Counted from the first letter of the stretch, positions 18,207 through 31,532 are shown. The stretch: DNA of 64,000 bases from Boswellia sacra (GCA_013180625.2 SNVD02011507.1:1044199-1108198); one strand, 5' to 3'. Program-made: numbers and translations. Notes: generated by a model from the sequence alone, not told the origin.

Positions 18207-21200
18207 ATGATGGATGCGTTGAAGGAGAATTCGTTTGAGATAGAGATTGGGACCTCGGTGGAGTCGTTTCAGAAGTTTCTGGATTGTCAGAGAGAGTTGT
18301 TCCACACTCAGATCGAGCAGCTTCAAAACGTCGTCGTAAGACAATGCAGACTTACTGGAGTCAATCCTCTCTCGCAAGAGATGGTGCGTTGTTGAACAAT
18401 TCTTTCAGTTTCTTTTAGGTTGCTCGTGGAAAAAAGAAAAAAAAGGAAGAAGATAAAATTAGGAATTTAAATGTTATATTTGTTATCCATTTTTGTTAAA
18501 GAACAAAAATAGTCCACAGAAATTGATTTCGCTACTCGAAAATTTCCGTCGCCTTTTGACTTCTTCTTTCGTTGTTTCACTCTTGAGTTCATGGATGAAT
18601 TGTCGCACATGGAGTTGATACTTTGTTGAGGAGTAGTTTGAATGCGATACGCGAGATGCAATTTAATTTTAGGAAGAGAGCAGAGCCCTTAGATGAAATT
18701 TGAATATTTTCACAGAATTACATGCTGAGATTACCAACTTATTCGGAGAACATATTATATAGTTTGGCATGTGATCTTATTGTACATGTATGATGCTAAC
18801 TATACTGATGTCTTTGTATTTGGGTGCATGCAGGCAGCTGGTGCTCTGTCAATAAAAATTGGTGAGTTTTGTGTTTTGATATTGGTACTATTATGACTCC
18901 TTAATGTATGGGAAGCATGTTATAGTGCTAGGAGTCTCAAATCAAATTTTGAATGCTTTTCCTTTTTCTAATCATCCACAACGATTTTAATAATTTCAGA
19001 ATTCATAGTGGTTTGATTTCTCAGTTTAGCCTTCTGCACCTTTAAGTCAGAGTTGAATTGAATTATTGACTTTGTTCAACCAACAATGAAAATGAGTCTT
19101 GCTTTTGAATGTTGGGGAGTTTATATTGTAAATATTGTTGGAAAACCAATTGGCTTGTTAGCTTCTGTCTTCTTTTGTATGCTTTATTTATTTATTTTGA
19201 TTGTCAAAGGATTTAAACTATAGCTTAGAATTATGTCAAAAAATGGTAGTGGAAACTTAGCTTGCTTACTGTCATTACTGACCAGTGGATTAATTGATTT
19301 TCAGAAAAATAAGTGAATGGAACAGAAACCATTGTTCTTATATTTGACAGAAAAACCTTTGCACCTATCGAGTTACTTTCTGCACGATTTGCTACCGAGC
19401 ACTGATTTATTTATTTGGTTAATTTTCAGGATCACAGATAATTTTAGTTCTGTTGATACATATTGCTGTTGCTGTCTGACTACAATTTTGATATCACAGG
19501 AAAGAGACCTAGAGATTTGATAAATCCCAAGGCCATAAAATACATGCAAGCGGTTTTCTCTGTGAAGGATGCAATAAGTAAGAAGGAATCCCGAGAGATA
19601 AGCGCTCAATTTGGTGTTACGGCTACACAGGTTCCTTTTCTAACTGTTGACACTTACATTCTTGCTTTCTGAACTCTTTTTTTTTTTCCTGGACATGAAG
19701 TACCGCTCTTTCCCCTTCTTAGCCCTGTTCTGATTTTAATGAGATTTAAGAGATGGAGATATGTTACTTTGATGATTTTCTGTCAGTGGTTATCTGTTTC
19801 TTCTTCTAGTCTCATCTTTGACATCTTTTCTTGTAAATCCGGTTTTTATTGAATGAAATGTATAATACCCATTGATGAAATCTTTGTGCTATATTCTGCA
19901 CAGGTTAAGGATTTTTTTAATAGCCAACGCTCCAGAGTGAGGAAACTAGTTCGGTTGTCAAGGGAGAAGGCTGTTAGATCTAATGCACTAAATGAACCAC
20001 ATGGTGATGGGTTCCAAATTAGCTCTGATTCTATGTTTCCAAGTGGCCCTGTTTGCTTAAACTCTGCTGGTCTGACTAGCTTGATACCAATTAATCCTGT
20101 TCCCCTGAAATCTATTGGTGCTCCCAGCATTGAAGACGCACCATCTTGTTCTGGGCAAGATGATTATCTAGTTGGCATAGATGATTTAGATAAGCATTTT
20201 GTTGAGAATATTTTCAGTTTGATGCGGAAAGAGGAAACGTTTTCTGGGCAGGTGAAGCTGATGGAGTGGATCCTGCGGATAGAAAATTCTTCCGTACTTT
20301 TTTGGTACTTGCTGAAATGCTTTATAAGCTTGGAAATATGTTGTTTTGTTAGTTGCTTACCTGGTCTAGCCATTATTTTATATGCTTGCAGGTTTTTAAC
20401 GAAAGGTGGTGTTATGATTTTAGCAACATGGTTGAGTCAAGCAGCTGATGAAGAGCAGACTAGTGTTCTTGTTGTCATCCTTAAGGTATATAACTAAATA
20501 AGATCTTTGTATGGATAGTGCAATATGCTTTTGCACTGTAACCTTGCTTAGAATTCAATTGATCAACTGGCTTGCAGGTTCTGTCTCACTTGCCTTTACA
20601 TAAAGCTCTCCCCGAACATATGTCAGCCATACTGCAAAGTGTTAACAGACTGCGTTTTTACAGAGCACAAGGTGTGGTTCTGTTTGAGATTCCTGTATTG
20701 TGTTTTGTGGGCTTTGAATAACACTCTTTTCTCAAGTTCTCTTTCTTGTGCTCTTCTCTTTCTCCTCTTTTTCCTGGTTGAAATATCTTTTTTATTAAGT
20801 GATAGTTTGCTTCTTATAAGAAAAGTAATATTTTTTTGAAAGAGGCATTGTATAATAACTTGTTATGAACTTCTAAGCTTCTATTTTAAATTTTCCATTA
20901 AGTTTTTCTTCATTACTGTAATCTATTAGTCTTATTTTGATATGTTGTTTAGCCATTATCCTTTTCTATCCTCTGGGATATTTTTGAATCTCATTTATCT
21001 GATTTGAAGATCAGACATATCAAACAGGGCGCGGATTTTGTTATCAAAATGGAGTAAAATGTTTGCAAGAAGTCAAGCTATGAAGAAACGTAATGGCATG
21101 AAGTCTTCCACTGATACACAGAATGAGTTAATTCTGAAACAGAGGCAAGTACTTTGCTACCTATGCATGCGATATTTTCTAAGTAGTTTCTAATTGTTGC

Positions 21201-24200
21201 ACTCTAAATGTATGCAGTATTGGTGAAATTATGGCTGATGAAACATGGCAGTCAAGTGCTGATGGTTCGGTAAGTGCTACACAGAATCAAATGAAAATTT
21301 GGTAAAAGCTCAGTCGTCTTGGAATTGCTAATAACTATTTCTGATGTACAGGAAGCCATTCTTGCTCCCTCATATGAAAACTCAGAAAATTCCAGGTGTG
21401 GAAACAATGTATTATCTGACACATTTTTGTTTATGTTTATGGTAGTTGCGAGGTATTAACAATGAGTTTCTTATTCAGAAAGTTGGAATCTCCACAAGCA
21501 CTCAAATTGTTGACAGCATCTTCAGATGAATCTGCAAGGAGGAACATCCTTGGGGTATCTTCATCCTGTATCCTTTTACATACATATATATATATATATA
21601 TATATTTTCTTTTCTTGTTCGCTCTAAATATTGCAAAATTCTAGAGGGGAGTGGGTCAAAAATGAATTTCATTGGTGGGGAATCAAGTCTAGTAGGAATG
21701 TTAACTTTTATCAACTTTTTTGCAAAAGGTGGGTATATTATTATTTAGTATGAGTTGTTGGCTCATGTTCAATGTAAATGTTAAAAGATCACAATATCTG
21801 CAATGCAACACATGATTTTTCCACTATAGCTTGCTTATATGGAATGTACAAACGGAATAGAAAGTAAAAACTTAAAATGCATTTCATGTTATTAATTTGA
21901 ATGCAAAATTTTCTTCCTAAATAAGGCTTGGAAGAAGTATACAAATGACCTTATATAATAAATTTAAATGATATGTGCTAACAATTTGGTGCAGCCTATT
22001 GTTTGAAGGCAGCTTGGCTGGTCCATGGAGTAGAACAGTCTAACTTTACCCCTTTTTTAAAATTTTTTTCCCTCTTCTTAATCAATGCCTGCCGAAGGTG
22101 TCAAAGGGTCCCTATTATTGCATTCCTTGATGCATGTGGCTGTGAAAAATTTGTTTATTTCACTTGCAAGTAGACGGGTAAGACAATTTTGGGGATCTCT
22201 CTTTTGAAAAGTAGAAGTGCTGTCATAGGAGCATTCGGAGATATATAGGTTAAAGTTAGGTATTTATAGTGTTCTCATTTTATTGTGGGTGAAAATGTCA
22301 TTTTGAGTCATATACTCGCCTGACTTGTTGAAAAAAAAAGAGAGAGAGGAAAAAAACAAGTGTTATAGACTGAAATGGGTTGCTACATGGGATTTCTGGA
22401 ACTTCTAGAGAAAATACTGGCGGATAGTTTGCAGTTTAGTGAAGAGAAGCTCCTTTAGCCTAATTCATGTAAGGACATGTTGTGTATTTTGAGTTTTTGT
22501 TTTCAAAATTTGGAAAGAATATGTGGTTGATTTAAATTTTTTTTTTTTAATTTTCAAAATAATGTGGTTAATATTGATTTAAATGCATTGGTAAATGTGC
22601 GTTTTAAGAAAATGGAAACAAACCAATCCAAAGCTTCTTTGTTCTATTGTTCTTTTTGATTTTTTGATTTGATTTGATTTTATTTTTTACACCAGCTGGT
22701 GGCACTATTTGAAGCTTCTTTGTGTCCTCTAAAATTGGTTAATCATTATTTGGTTCGAACTGATGTAGGTGTTGAAATTTTACATCCTCAACTCCCTGCC
22801 ATTAACTCTTGAGGATTTTTCTTAGTGAATGCTATGTGTCTGGAAAGTTATGATTGAAGAGGCAGTATGATTCCTTATGATTTCACTTTTACTCTTTTTT
22901 CGCTCATGGTCTTCCAATACAGGTCTAACTGGCCTATGATAATATGGTCAAACTGTACTCTGGTCTTTCGAATAAACTGTGATATAATTTATGTTATTAC
23001 AGTGAAATTTGGTTCCTTATATAAGTTTATATAGAGTTTAAAAAATCCATGAATGTCCTTAATCCCTTTAATTGATGAATATGAATGATGAATGTTGAAT
23101 GCTAACAAATCACATGAATGTTGAATACTAACAAATCACCTACTCTGGAGGCGTTAGGCTACTAACTTATAGATGAGAAACCAAACTTTAAATTTTTAAT
23201 TTATTGGCTTAAAAAAAATTAGCTTGTTTCTAATTCACAGAACAATCGCAAAATTTTGTAACATAGCACGTTGATTGCCGGTTAATTGTTTGTATGAGAA
23301 GTATAGGACAACTTTGATTATAGAGGAAATTAAGAATGTGTTTCAAAGATGTAAGCAGAGATGTTATCTAAAACCATCAGTACGATGCCTTTGCTCGTAT
23401 CATGGTTGATTAATTAGCACAGTCTAAGATTGTCCGACTGATTGGCAAGTTTCACCATGACGTGAATTATTATATTTTCAATATTGCTTAGATCCAGGTA
23501 TGCCATTTGATCATCTTTATGAAGTTCTGATGTTTTGCATAGTTTCCTAGTTATTATCAAATTTGATCCTTCATGCAATTCTGGTTTGCTGCAGTATCTC
23601 TGTACCGAAATAGACTGAAAATGTGTTGAATGATGTAAGCACTTTTGCATACATCATTATATATATATATATATGGTTGGAGGAGGGATGGGGAAGTCTG
23701 TGAATGATGAGTGAGTTTCATTGCCTTAACTAGTAACAGATAACAAAGAACGCCGAAAAGTCCAACTAGTGGAACAGCCGGGCCAAAAAATGGCTGGTAG
23801 AAGTCCACAGGCTACGAGAGCTGCTGCTGTAAGTCAAGGCCGTCCAATGTCTGCTGATGATATCCAAAAAGCAAAATTGCGAGCGCAGTATATGCAGAAT
23901 AAATATGGGAAAGCTGGTTCTACATCTAATGAAAATAATGAAGTGAAGACAGAAGGTGTGAACAAATCTACAACCACACAAGCCAGCATTTTGCCACTGG
24001 CATCAAAAATAAATGTCCGGCCTAAGATTGAGGAACACAAGAAACCAATAATACCTCAACCAAAAGCTTCTGGAAGGCAGGAGGACCCCCTTGATCCAAA
24101 GCACATAACTGATATTAAGGAGCCTCTGCAGGAGGAGTGCAAGATGGTCCAGATCTCATGGCGGACACCACCAGGTACAATTGCTTTTAGTGTTTCTTTG

Positions 24201-27200
24201 TCATTTCCTTTTATATATTTGCCAATAGTATAAGTGTAGAAAGAATAGCACTCAACAGAAAGGGCGGGGACCATTTTAAGAGCTCTCCTGAATATTGGGA
24301 AATTGAGAGGAGGTTATTCTCACATTTTCGGGGATGAAGATTCAATTGCTTCGGCAACCACAGATTCTATTTTTTCCTCTTGACAACCTCCCTCCCATTG
24401 AAAATTTTCTTGTTTAGCTCACATAAGTAGGATTGAGATAAAATCAAGAGCTCCTCTTGTGTGTAAAACTTTGGTATTTATGTTGTATGTACCTCTTCTC
24501 TTCTTAACCTTTGCTGTCCAATAGTTATAACTAAAGAGAAAATATGATACCATTTTTTTTTTCAATAGAGGGAAATAAGCTACATATGTATCTTAATATG
24601 TGTGATGAGTTTGGACCACCTTTAAATATTGTACCTAATCTGGAAATTTAATAATTACTAGATGTTTTTCTTAAATTTTGCCGTTGATAAAATTGATTTC
24701 TCTCAATGTAGCTTCTTTTAATCTAATGCCTATACCATTATGTGATACGTATTACACTTTTAATACTAAAGTGCTACTGAACTGATGAAGCTGTATAAGC
24801 TGTTTGTTTTGACCTCTTTAGGCATGGTTGTGGAGGTCTGGATAGAATCTGTCTTCATGTTGATTCACTAACAGCTACATGTTACCAATAAAAAAAGAAA
24901 AAGAAAAAATTTTCTGCTGGCCTATCGATTCAAGAAATTTTCTCGCAATTGCTACTTACAAAAAGAGGTGGGGAAGAAGTTGTATAAACTATTTCTTTAA
25001 AGCTGTATAGGACATGTTTGGGGAGGTCTGGATTGAAACATGTCTTCTTGCTGTTCCCCTAACAGCTACTTTTTGCCAATAAAAAAGGAAAAAATTGCTA
25101 GTGGCCCATCAGATGCAAGAATTTCTGGATTGCTACTTGCAAAAAGAGGTTGTGGTAGATCACATTTTGGTTAATATTGGAATCTATATTTCTTATTAGG
25201 GTATGAAATTCTGATATGTTGTTACTTCTTAAAAGTTGTGTGTAAACTTTATAGGAAGGACAAGTGCCGGTGTGAGGGACCAACTTTATTGGAATGATAC
25301 TATGGCTATTATAGAATCATCACTGTGCAGTTTGAAATATTTGTGCTTTTACCAGACCGTCAAATTGCTGAGAGAGCATTTCTTTGCTGGATGAAATGGA
25401 TTGGATCTATTTTTCTTTCTTATAGCTTATTGATTCTGTCAGAGACAATTGTGTAGGTCAACTTTGAAGTTTTAAAGACGCCTTATTCGCCTTCAACCCA
25501 AAATCACAGAGACTTAAGTTTTAATGATCTTGAATATGCAAATTTATGGACTTCAAATATGGGTGTTTGAAGGCTCTCCAGTTTGCTGTCCAATGGCAGC
25601 TGACAAGTGACGCCTTCATTTTCTAACTTGCAAAAATGACCATATCTGAACATGTTTTTAGTTCATATTGCTTCACTATCTTTTTGCATTGTGGATTGCA
25701 TAAGAAAGCAGAACCTGCTGAGAAGATCAATACCAATCATAAGTTTGTAGTTGTTAATAAGGCCATTGAATAAGGAGTTGATGTTAGATAATAACTCAAT
25801 TATAATTGATTTTGTTCCCATGTCACAAACCTCTATACTTTAAAAATTAAATAGATGGCTTGCATGCTTCTACCTTCCAGCACCCAGCAGTTGAAGACTT
25901 TTTTTTTTAACTCTTCGAAATTAAAGATTGAAAGATGACCAGGTTTCCTACCTCGGCATATGTATTTTTGACCTTGTAATCATCAGCTCAATCGGTACTG
26001 ATCTTCAGGCAAATTGCATTTATTGAGAACTTTCCAGGAAACAAGTTGAGGCAGACTGAATAGTGTGGTATCAGGAACCGTCAAGTCTTTTCTTTTTCGG
26101 TTTTCTTTTTCTAATTTATGTATATGTTGATCGTGATAAAAAAAAAAAAGAATAAATAATATTACTCGTGGTTAGCTAATCAGCAGTACATTCTCCAAGA
26201 TCAACTTACGTTTACTGCAGTTAAAAAAGCTTACGAATTGTGACACATATTCTATTGCTTTACTTTTCATCTTTTTACAATTGGAGTGTCCTTGATGTAC
26301 ACTGACATTCTTAGCGAATTTCGACCTTATATGCCCTTTTCCTTATGCAGAAGTGAAACTCAATGTCCCTTGGAGAGTTGGTGCCGGTGAGAATAGCAAA
26401 GAGGTTGAAGTGCAGAAAAACAGAAACCAGCGAGAGAAGGAAACCATCTATCGTACAATCCAGGAGATACCATCTAACCCCAAGGAGCCATGGGACCTTG
26501 AAATGGACTATGATGATACATTGACCTTGGAAATCCCAACCGAACAGCCTCCTGATGTGGACAGTGGTGAAACACAGGTAGCCACAGAAAATGGTATTGC
26601 AAATGGTGCAGCTTCTTCTGTGCCCATACCATCTCAGGTTGCTAATGGGAGCACAACTGAACCTGATCTTGAGTTGCTTGCTGTCCTGCTTAAAAATCCA
26701 GAATTGGTTTTTGCCTTGACTTCCGGCCAAGCTGGTAACTTATCAAGTGAAGATACTGTGAAGTTGCTAGATATGATTAAGGCTGGTGGGGCAGGTTTAG
26801 CGGGTAATTTAAATGGGATTGGGGGAAAAGTGGAGGAGAGAGTTGAAGTTTCTCTCCCTTCCCCAACTCCGTCGAGCAATCCTGGAATGGTGCGTCACTC
26901 AGGCTTACGCCATAACTTTTCCCACAAATTTCTAAAATATATCCCATTTTGCAATTTGCATGGTGTTTTTGGATCTGCTTTTGCATAACACTTAACGATA
27001 TTACGAGTCTTATTACAACTAGCTCCAAAATAAAATAGCAAATGAAATAAAAAGGTAAGTTCCATCAAACAGGTAAGAGGGGCCTGCCAATCTGATGTTG
27101 GGAACAGGGTGTTGAAAAGATGGTTGATAGGGGGTTTTGTCCTTGTTGACTGTCCACTGATGGAGAATAAATGAAAAAGGCCTTATTGTCGAACTCTCAC

Positions 27201-28360
27201 ATCATCTTTCTCTAGCTTTAAAGTTCCTCGTGAGATTCTAGAGGTGGATCTTGTAGGCTGGGAATTGCTGAAGCATTTTAAACCAGAATAATAAAGTAAT
27301 AAATGCTATCGTTGTAAGAAATTATATTGTTCATATTAATTGTAGAGTATTTGTTCTGAGAAGTAATCTTTTGTCCATTCTTGATGAAACTTTTCTTTTC
27401 TGGTTTTTGCAGAGTGGATGGAGACAAGAAGTGGTTAGGAATCCATCTACACGCAAAAATCCAATGGGAAGCGATGTTGCCTACACCTCTCCGGATGTTG
27501 AATCCACTATCTCTTCAATAGAAAAGCTTCATACAACCAATTTGATGAGGTCCCAAATTCCAGCCATGAACATGACAATAGCCCAACAGCCAACAAGTGT
27601 GCCAGCATTAACCCAACAGCATGCTTCATTGCACCTAACAAATGCCATAGTACCTGAAAAGCAACAGCCTTCTGTAGTTCATTCTTTACATCAGCCTCTC
27701 CCTTCCAGTTCGCCATATATACCAACACAAGCCTTAGAGATACCTTTATACATGAAAAGTCTACCTATGACAAGCATATCGGCTAAAGCTGGGCCTTCAA
27801 TACGGGTTGACAATGTAAACAATTTGAAAGCAGCTCCTATTCCTATAGACGCTCCAGACAGAAAGCCCGTTTCATATTCTTTGCCCTCCTTAATGCTGTC
27901 ATCTACAAGATCACAGTCGCAGCCACAACAGCCCCGCATGTCTGATGCTACGCATGCTACATCATTATACAACTCTAGGCCATCCGTAGGAAATTTAGGT
28001 CCAATATCTGATTCTTGGAGAGCTAGTCAGCAATTAGCTTCAAATCCTCCTTATCAAGCTAGTCAAAATAATTATAATGCATCGTTTGGAGGCCCTGTGC
28101 AGCAGCCTCAGTTGCTGTCAGGCCCCTCTAGAGAGGGAAACGAATATGTGAGTGGTGAGGGATTCGAATCATGGAGTCCGGAGAATAGTCCAACTAGGCT
28201 TTCGGAGTATACTTCTGGAAGGAACTACCAAGAACATAATATGAGTTCGGGATTGAGCTATAGACCTGACCGGTCGAGACAGTGGGATTCTTCTGGGTAT
28301 CGGGAGGTTCGAGACCATAACAAACATGGAAATAGAAGGTGGCGAGACCGGAGACGTTAA
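18207..28360 (+). CDS. LD: LUMINIDEPENDENS, homeodomain flowering-time regulator
   Basis: There are 13 coding exons: 18207-18383, 18834-18861, 19500-19630, 19904-20304, 20392-20485, 20578-20671, 21015-21144, 21218-21269, 21352-21395, 21479-21567, 23734-24174, 26351-26889 and 27413-28360. Spliced length is 3168 nt, or 1055 residues; Arabidopsis LD is about 950. The start is the first of two adjacent ATGs (MMDALKENSFEIEIG); an in-frame TAA lies upstream and no earlier ATG. A divergent homeodomain spans about residues 69-130 (GKRPRDLINPKAIKYMQAVF to FFNSQRSRVRK). A TFIIS-N/LEDGF-like helical domain spans about 246-340 (KGGVMILATWLSQAADEEQ). The C-terminus is Gln/Ser/Pro-rich and ends RRWRDRRR. 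In Arabidopsis LD is a nuclear autonomous-pathway protein that lowers FLC expression. Intron 7 needs a GC donor (CAGAG|GCAAGT). The exon 10/11 junction is the least certain (acceptor at 23733 or 23739). Introns 10 and 11 are each about 2.2 kb. Confidence 0.94.
24785..25160. repeat. Degenerate tandem duplication inside LD intron 11
   Basis: Two roughly 180-bp units (about 24785-24975 and 24990-25160) share AGCTGTATA, GGAGGTCTGGAT, AACAGCTAC, CCAATAAAAAA, and GCTACTT followed by CAAAAAGAGGT in the same order. The intron is otherwise unremarkable. Confidence 0.7.
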
Positions 28361-28650
28361 GCTTGTTTCCAGCTTGGTAACTGTAACCGGTTTTTCCTCC
28401 GGTGAAGAGTAATTGTATGTAGTAAGGAGGCTTCGGCGGTCGAAATGCAAAGATAGAAGTTTTAAAGGAGTGCGTTTTCGGATGAACTGCTACTGCAGCT
28501 TTCGAAATGATGTTGAGGACATCCTCTTGATATTGCATTTGATAAATTATCAAAATCTTGCTTGAGCTCAACTTCTTCGACTATCTGTTCGCTTCTTTCT
28601 CTCTCTTAATTGTAACGAAGCTTGAATTTGCATATTTTAACCTGAAACTG
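28361..28650 (+). other. LD 3' UTR and downstream flank
   Basis: Non-coding sequence follows the LD stop. There is no clear AATAAA signal near a probable cleavage site, so the transcript end is not fixed. Confidence 0.5.
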
Positions 28651-29093
28651 GAATCTTGGGTTTCTTTGGAGGGTTTCGAGTGAACCGAAAACAGGACACC
28701 GGGTCAATTCGGTAAAAAGAGGGCTTGGCCATCTTGTTGGGCCCAATTTGGTTCAAGGCCACGGTTGTGAGAGTGTGTATCTATCTAAATTAAAATTTGG
28801 CCCAGAACTAAAATTCCATAGCTTTTCGTTGTGCCAAATCTTTTTGAGTAATTTATAATGGGGATGATAACATTGTACTCCCTGAGATAAGAATTACCTC
28901 AAATTCCCCTCCGAGAGATTGATAATTACAAATTGTCCTCTGGATTTTGAATTTTGCTGCTCTGTTAAACGGTAAAACATGAAAGAAAAGAGAAGTTAGA
29001 TATTACGACTAAAATAACCTTATAAATCAAACCAAAACAAGTATTAATTAAAACTTAATAAAATAAAAAAAATTAATAAAAAATATAAAATAT
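28651..29093. repeat. Direct repeat, left copy (pairs with 42537-42930)
   Basis: The sequence from TCTTGGGTTTCTTT through GGCCCAATTTGGTTCAAGG and on to AATTAATAAAAAATATAAAA recurs at 42537-42930 in the same orientation with scattered substitutions and indels. The left copy also includes the left end of the TIR element seen complete at 42749-43522, starting at about 28859 after the same TTTATAAT flank, but lacks its right end. Confidence 0.85.
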
Positions 29094-29699
29094 AACATTG
29101 GAAGCATGAAAAGTTGAGGGAAAGATAATAATTTGGACGTAACACGGTTTTAATAATTTGCATATGCACGTTCAAAAGTTCCACGATTGATGTGGTGACG
29201 TATTGAATATAGGGCCCATACCGTATATCTGACGGACAACTTCTCCTAGATTATATAAATGTGAATTGACGGGGAGTGGAGTTGCATCCCATCTCATGCC
29301 ATCCCAATCTTGTAATTTCCTTACCCTTTTGATACTTTTAGGAAAAATTAAAAAAATGGGCACAATTAGGGATCCCTGGTGAAATTTAGACACATCCAGA
29401 AAAATTTTTATGCCATAGACACTTTCTTCAAAAAAAGACTAAAATAACCTTAATAATTCAATTGATTCCGAAATGCCTCATTTCTCTCTTCCCTGCACTT
29501 ACCTTTTCATATTTTTATACTTGTCTGTTGCAGTAACAATAAAACAAAGAAAAAATTTTCATCTTCTTCTCTCTTCTTCACTTTTTCTCTCTCTGCAATT
29601 CCAATATCTCTTTCATCTTCTTCTCTCTTCTTCTCATATTTTCCTGCACTTTCTTCTTTTATTCAAAACTAGCGTCAATTCATGCCATCAAGTGTCGAT

Positions 29700-30776
29700 T
29701 AGGGATGGCAAATCAACCCGGCCAAGGCCGGGGACTCGAAAAACCCGGTCATCCGGGGCCGGGGAATTACCCAAAAAACTGGGGTAATTGGCCGAGGTCG
29801 GCGTAGGAATTTTCTGCACGGCTGAGGCTGGGGACCTGGAATTGAACCCGAGGTGCGTAATTAAATTAAAAAAATTATATCAATTTAATCCATCAAATTT
29901 GTGTTCTTAAATATAACCTCCTAAACGACATCCTTTATTGTTTACAATTCACTTGACATTTGCTTCAACCTGCAAATATAAGGCCGTTATAATTAAATAT
30001 GATGCAAAAAGGAAAAAAAAAACAAAGCTAAAACAAGCAACCTGTCAAAACGCTCGACAAAACTCGACGAGCTCGATAGCGCTCGGCACGACTCGACATG
30101 TATCATCCGACACTCGATGTCTTCGAAAATAGACTGATATCGAGTGTCGATTGTGAATCCGACATGACTCGCCATGTAAGTGTCGAGTGGCTAGTGTGAT
30201 GTATCCGACACTCGATGTCTTCGAAAATAGTCTGATATCGAGTGTCGGTTGTGAATCCGACACAACTCGACATGAAAGTGTCGAGTGTCGAGTGGCTAAT
30301 GTCGAGTGCCGGATGATGCATTCGACACTCGATATCTTCGAAAATAGACTGATATCGAGTGTCGGTTGTAAATTTGACATGACTCGACATATAGGTGTCG
30401 AGTGTCATCATAACTCGACATGTAAGTGTCGAGTTTTGGATTCATCATCCAACACTCAATGTCTTCGAAAATAGACTGATATCGAGTGTCAGTTGTGAAT
30501 CCGACACGACTCGACATGTAAGTGTCGAGTGTCGGATGATCGTGTCGAGCTCTATCGAGCGTGTCATGTTTTGTCAAGCGTTTTGACAGTTTTCTTGTTT
30601 TAGCTTTGTTTTTTTGCAACTCGGGTTTTAATCCCGGGTTATTGGAAAACCCGGACCTGCCCGGGGTACCTCGACCCCGGCCCCGGAAAAAAATTCCGGA
30701 GAATTTTTCAGGACCGGGGTTTGCAATTGATGGCCGGGGACCCGATGGTCTCCAGCCCCGGATTTTGCCATCCCTA
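29700..30776. mobile_element. Nested Ac/hAT-like non-autonomous element
   Basis: The ends are TAGGGATGGCAAA and its inverse TTTGCCATCCCTA, flanked by the 8-bp direct repeat GTGTCGAT (29692-29699 and 30777-30784). A TAGGGATG-type terminus with an 8-bp duplication is the hAT/Ac pattern. A 10-bp MULE-like reading of the duplication is also possible. Subterminal parts are very GC-rich (CCGGGG clusters). Further in, AAACAAAGCTAAAACAAG (about 30021) is inverted at about 30590-30612. There is no transposase gene. The core holds a tandem array. Confidence 0.82.
30085..30545. repeat. Tandem array of about 100-128 bp units rich in GTCGAGTGTCGG palindromes
   Basis: Four units each contain CCGACACTCGATGTCTTCG (or a near variant), then AAAATAGACTGATATCGAGTG, then TTGTGAATCCGACA and ACTCGACATGTAAGTGTCGAG. 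Both orientations of the CGACACTCGA/TCGAGTGTCG motif occur within each unit, so every unit can fold into hairpins. Confidence 0.85.
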
Positions 30777-31195
30777 GTGTCGATTTTATGCTGTAGAGTG
30801 TTAGATTTTATATCGTCAAGTGTCGGATTTCATGCTTTCAAGCGTCAGATTTAATGTTGTCAAGTGTTAGATTATGTCGAGTGTCAGATTTTATATCATT
30901 GAGTGTCGGATTTAATGTTGTCAAGTATCGGATTATGTCGAGTATCAGATTTTCATGTTGTCAAGTGTCGAATTTAATGTTGTCAAGTGTCGAATTATGT
31001 CGAGTATCAGATTTTCATGCTGTCGAGTGTCCGATTTAATGTTGTGGAGTGTCAGATTATGTTGAGTGTCAGATTTTCATTATGTCGAGTGTCGAATTTT
31101 CATGCTGTCGAGTGTCGGCTTTAATGTTGTCAAATATCAGATTATGTCAAGTGTCAGATTTTCATGCTGTCGAGTGTCAGATTTCATATTATCGG
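30777..31195. repeat. Short-period array of GTCGAGTGTCAGATTTTCATGCT-type units
   Basis: About eighteen degenerate units of roughly 17-26 bp combine GTCRAGTGTCRGATT with TTCATGCT, TAATGTT or TATGTC. The array lies in the outer element directly beside the nested hAT-like element, whose target duplication GTGTCGAT is a piece of one unit. Confidence 0.8.
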
Positions 31196-31532
31196 ATTCC
31201 AAACAGTTGTTTGTTTCTCTCTTGCATTCTTTCTTCTCCTTTTAAAACTTAAGTTGATGAATATATTTGATAATAAATAAGATGAAGAAAATAAGGAAGA
31301 AGAGAGAAAAATATGAGAGAGATATTAGAATTATAGAGAAAGAAAGGATGAAGAAGAGAGAATAAGATGAGAGAGAATTATGCAGATTTTTTTCTAAATT
31401 CAATTATATAAATAAGGGTAAGGGTAATTTTTTGTCAGAAAAGTGTCTATGGCATAAAAATTTTTTAGGATGTGTCCAAATTTCATCAAGGACCCCTAAT
31501 TGTGTCCATTTTTTCAATTTTTCCTACTTTTA

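Larger units (their letters stand above)
29341..31524. mobile_element. Long-TIR (MULE-like) non-autonomous element with 8-bp TSD
   Basis: The left end (29341 onward, starting GGAAAAATTAAAAAAATGGG) and the inverse of the right end (from 31524) match for about 90 bp. Shared blocks are GACACAATTAGGG-like, GACACATCC and TTTTTATGCCATAGACACTTT. Weaker inverted similarity of pyrimidine-rich sequence continues further inward. The element is flanked by the 8-bp duplication TACTTTTA (29333-29340 and 31525-31532). It has no transposase ORF. Inside are the nested element at 29700-30776 and a short-period repeat array. Long TIRs suggest a Mutator-like origin, but the family was not verified. Confidence 0.8.
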
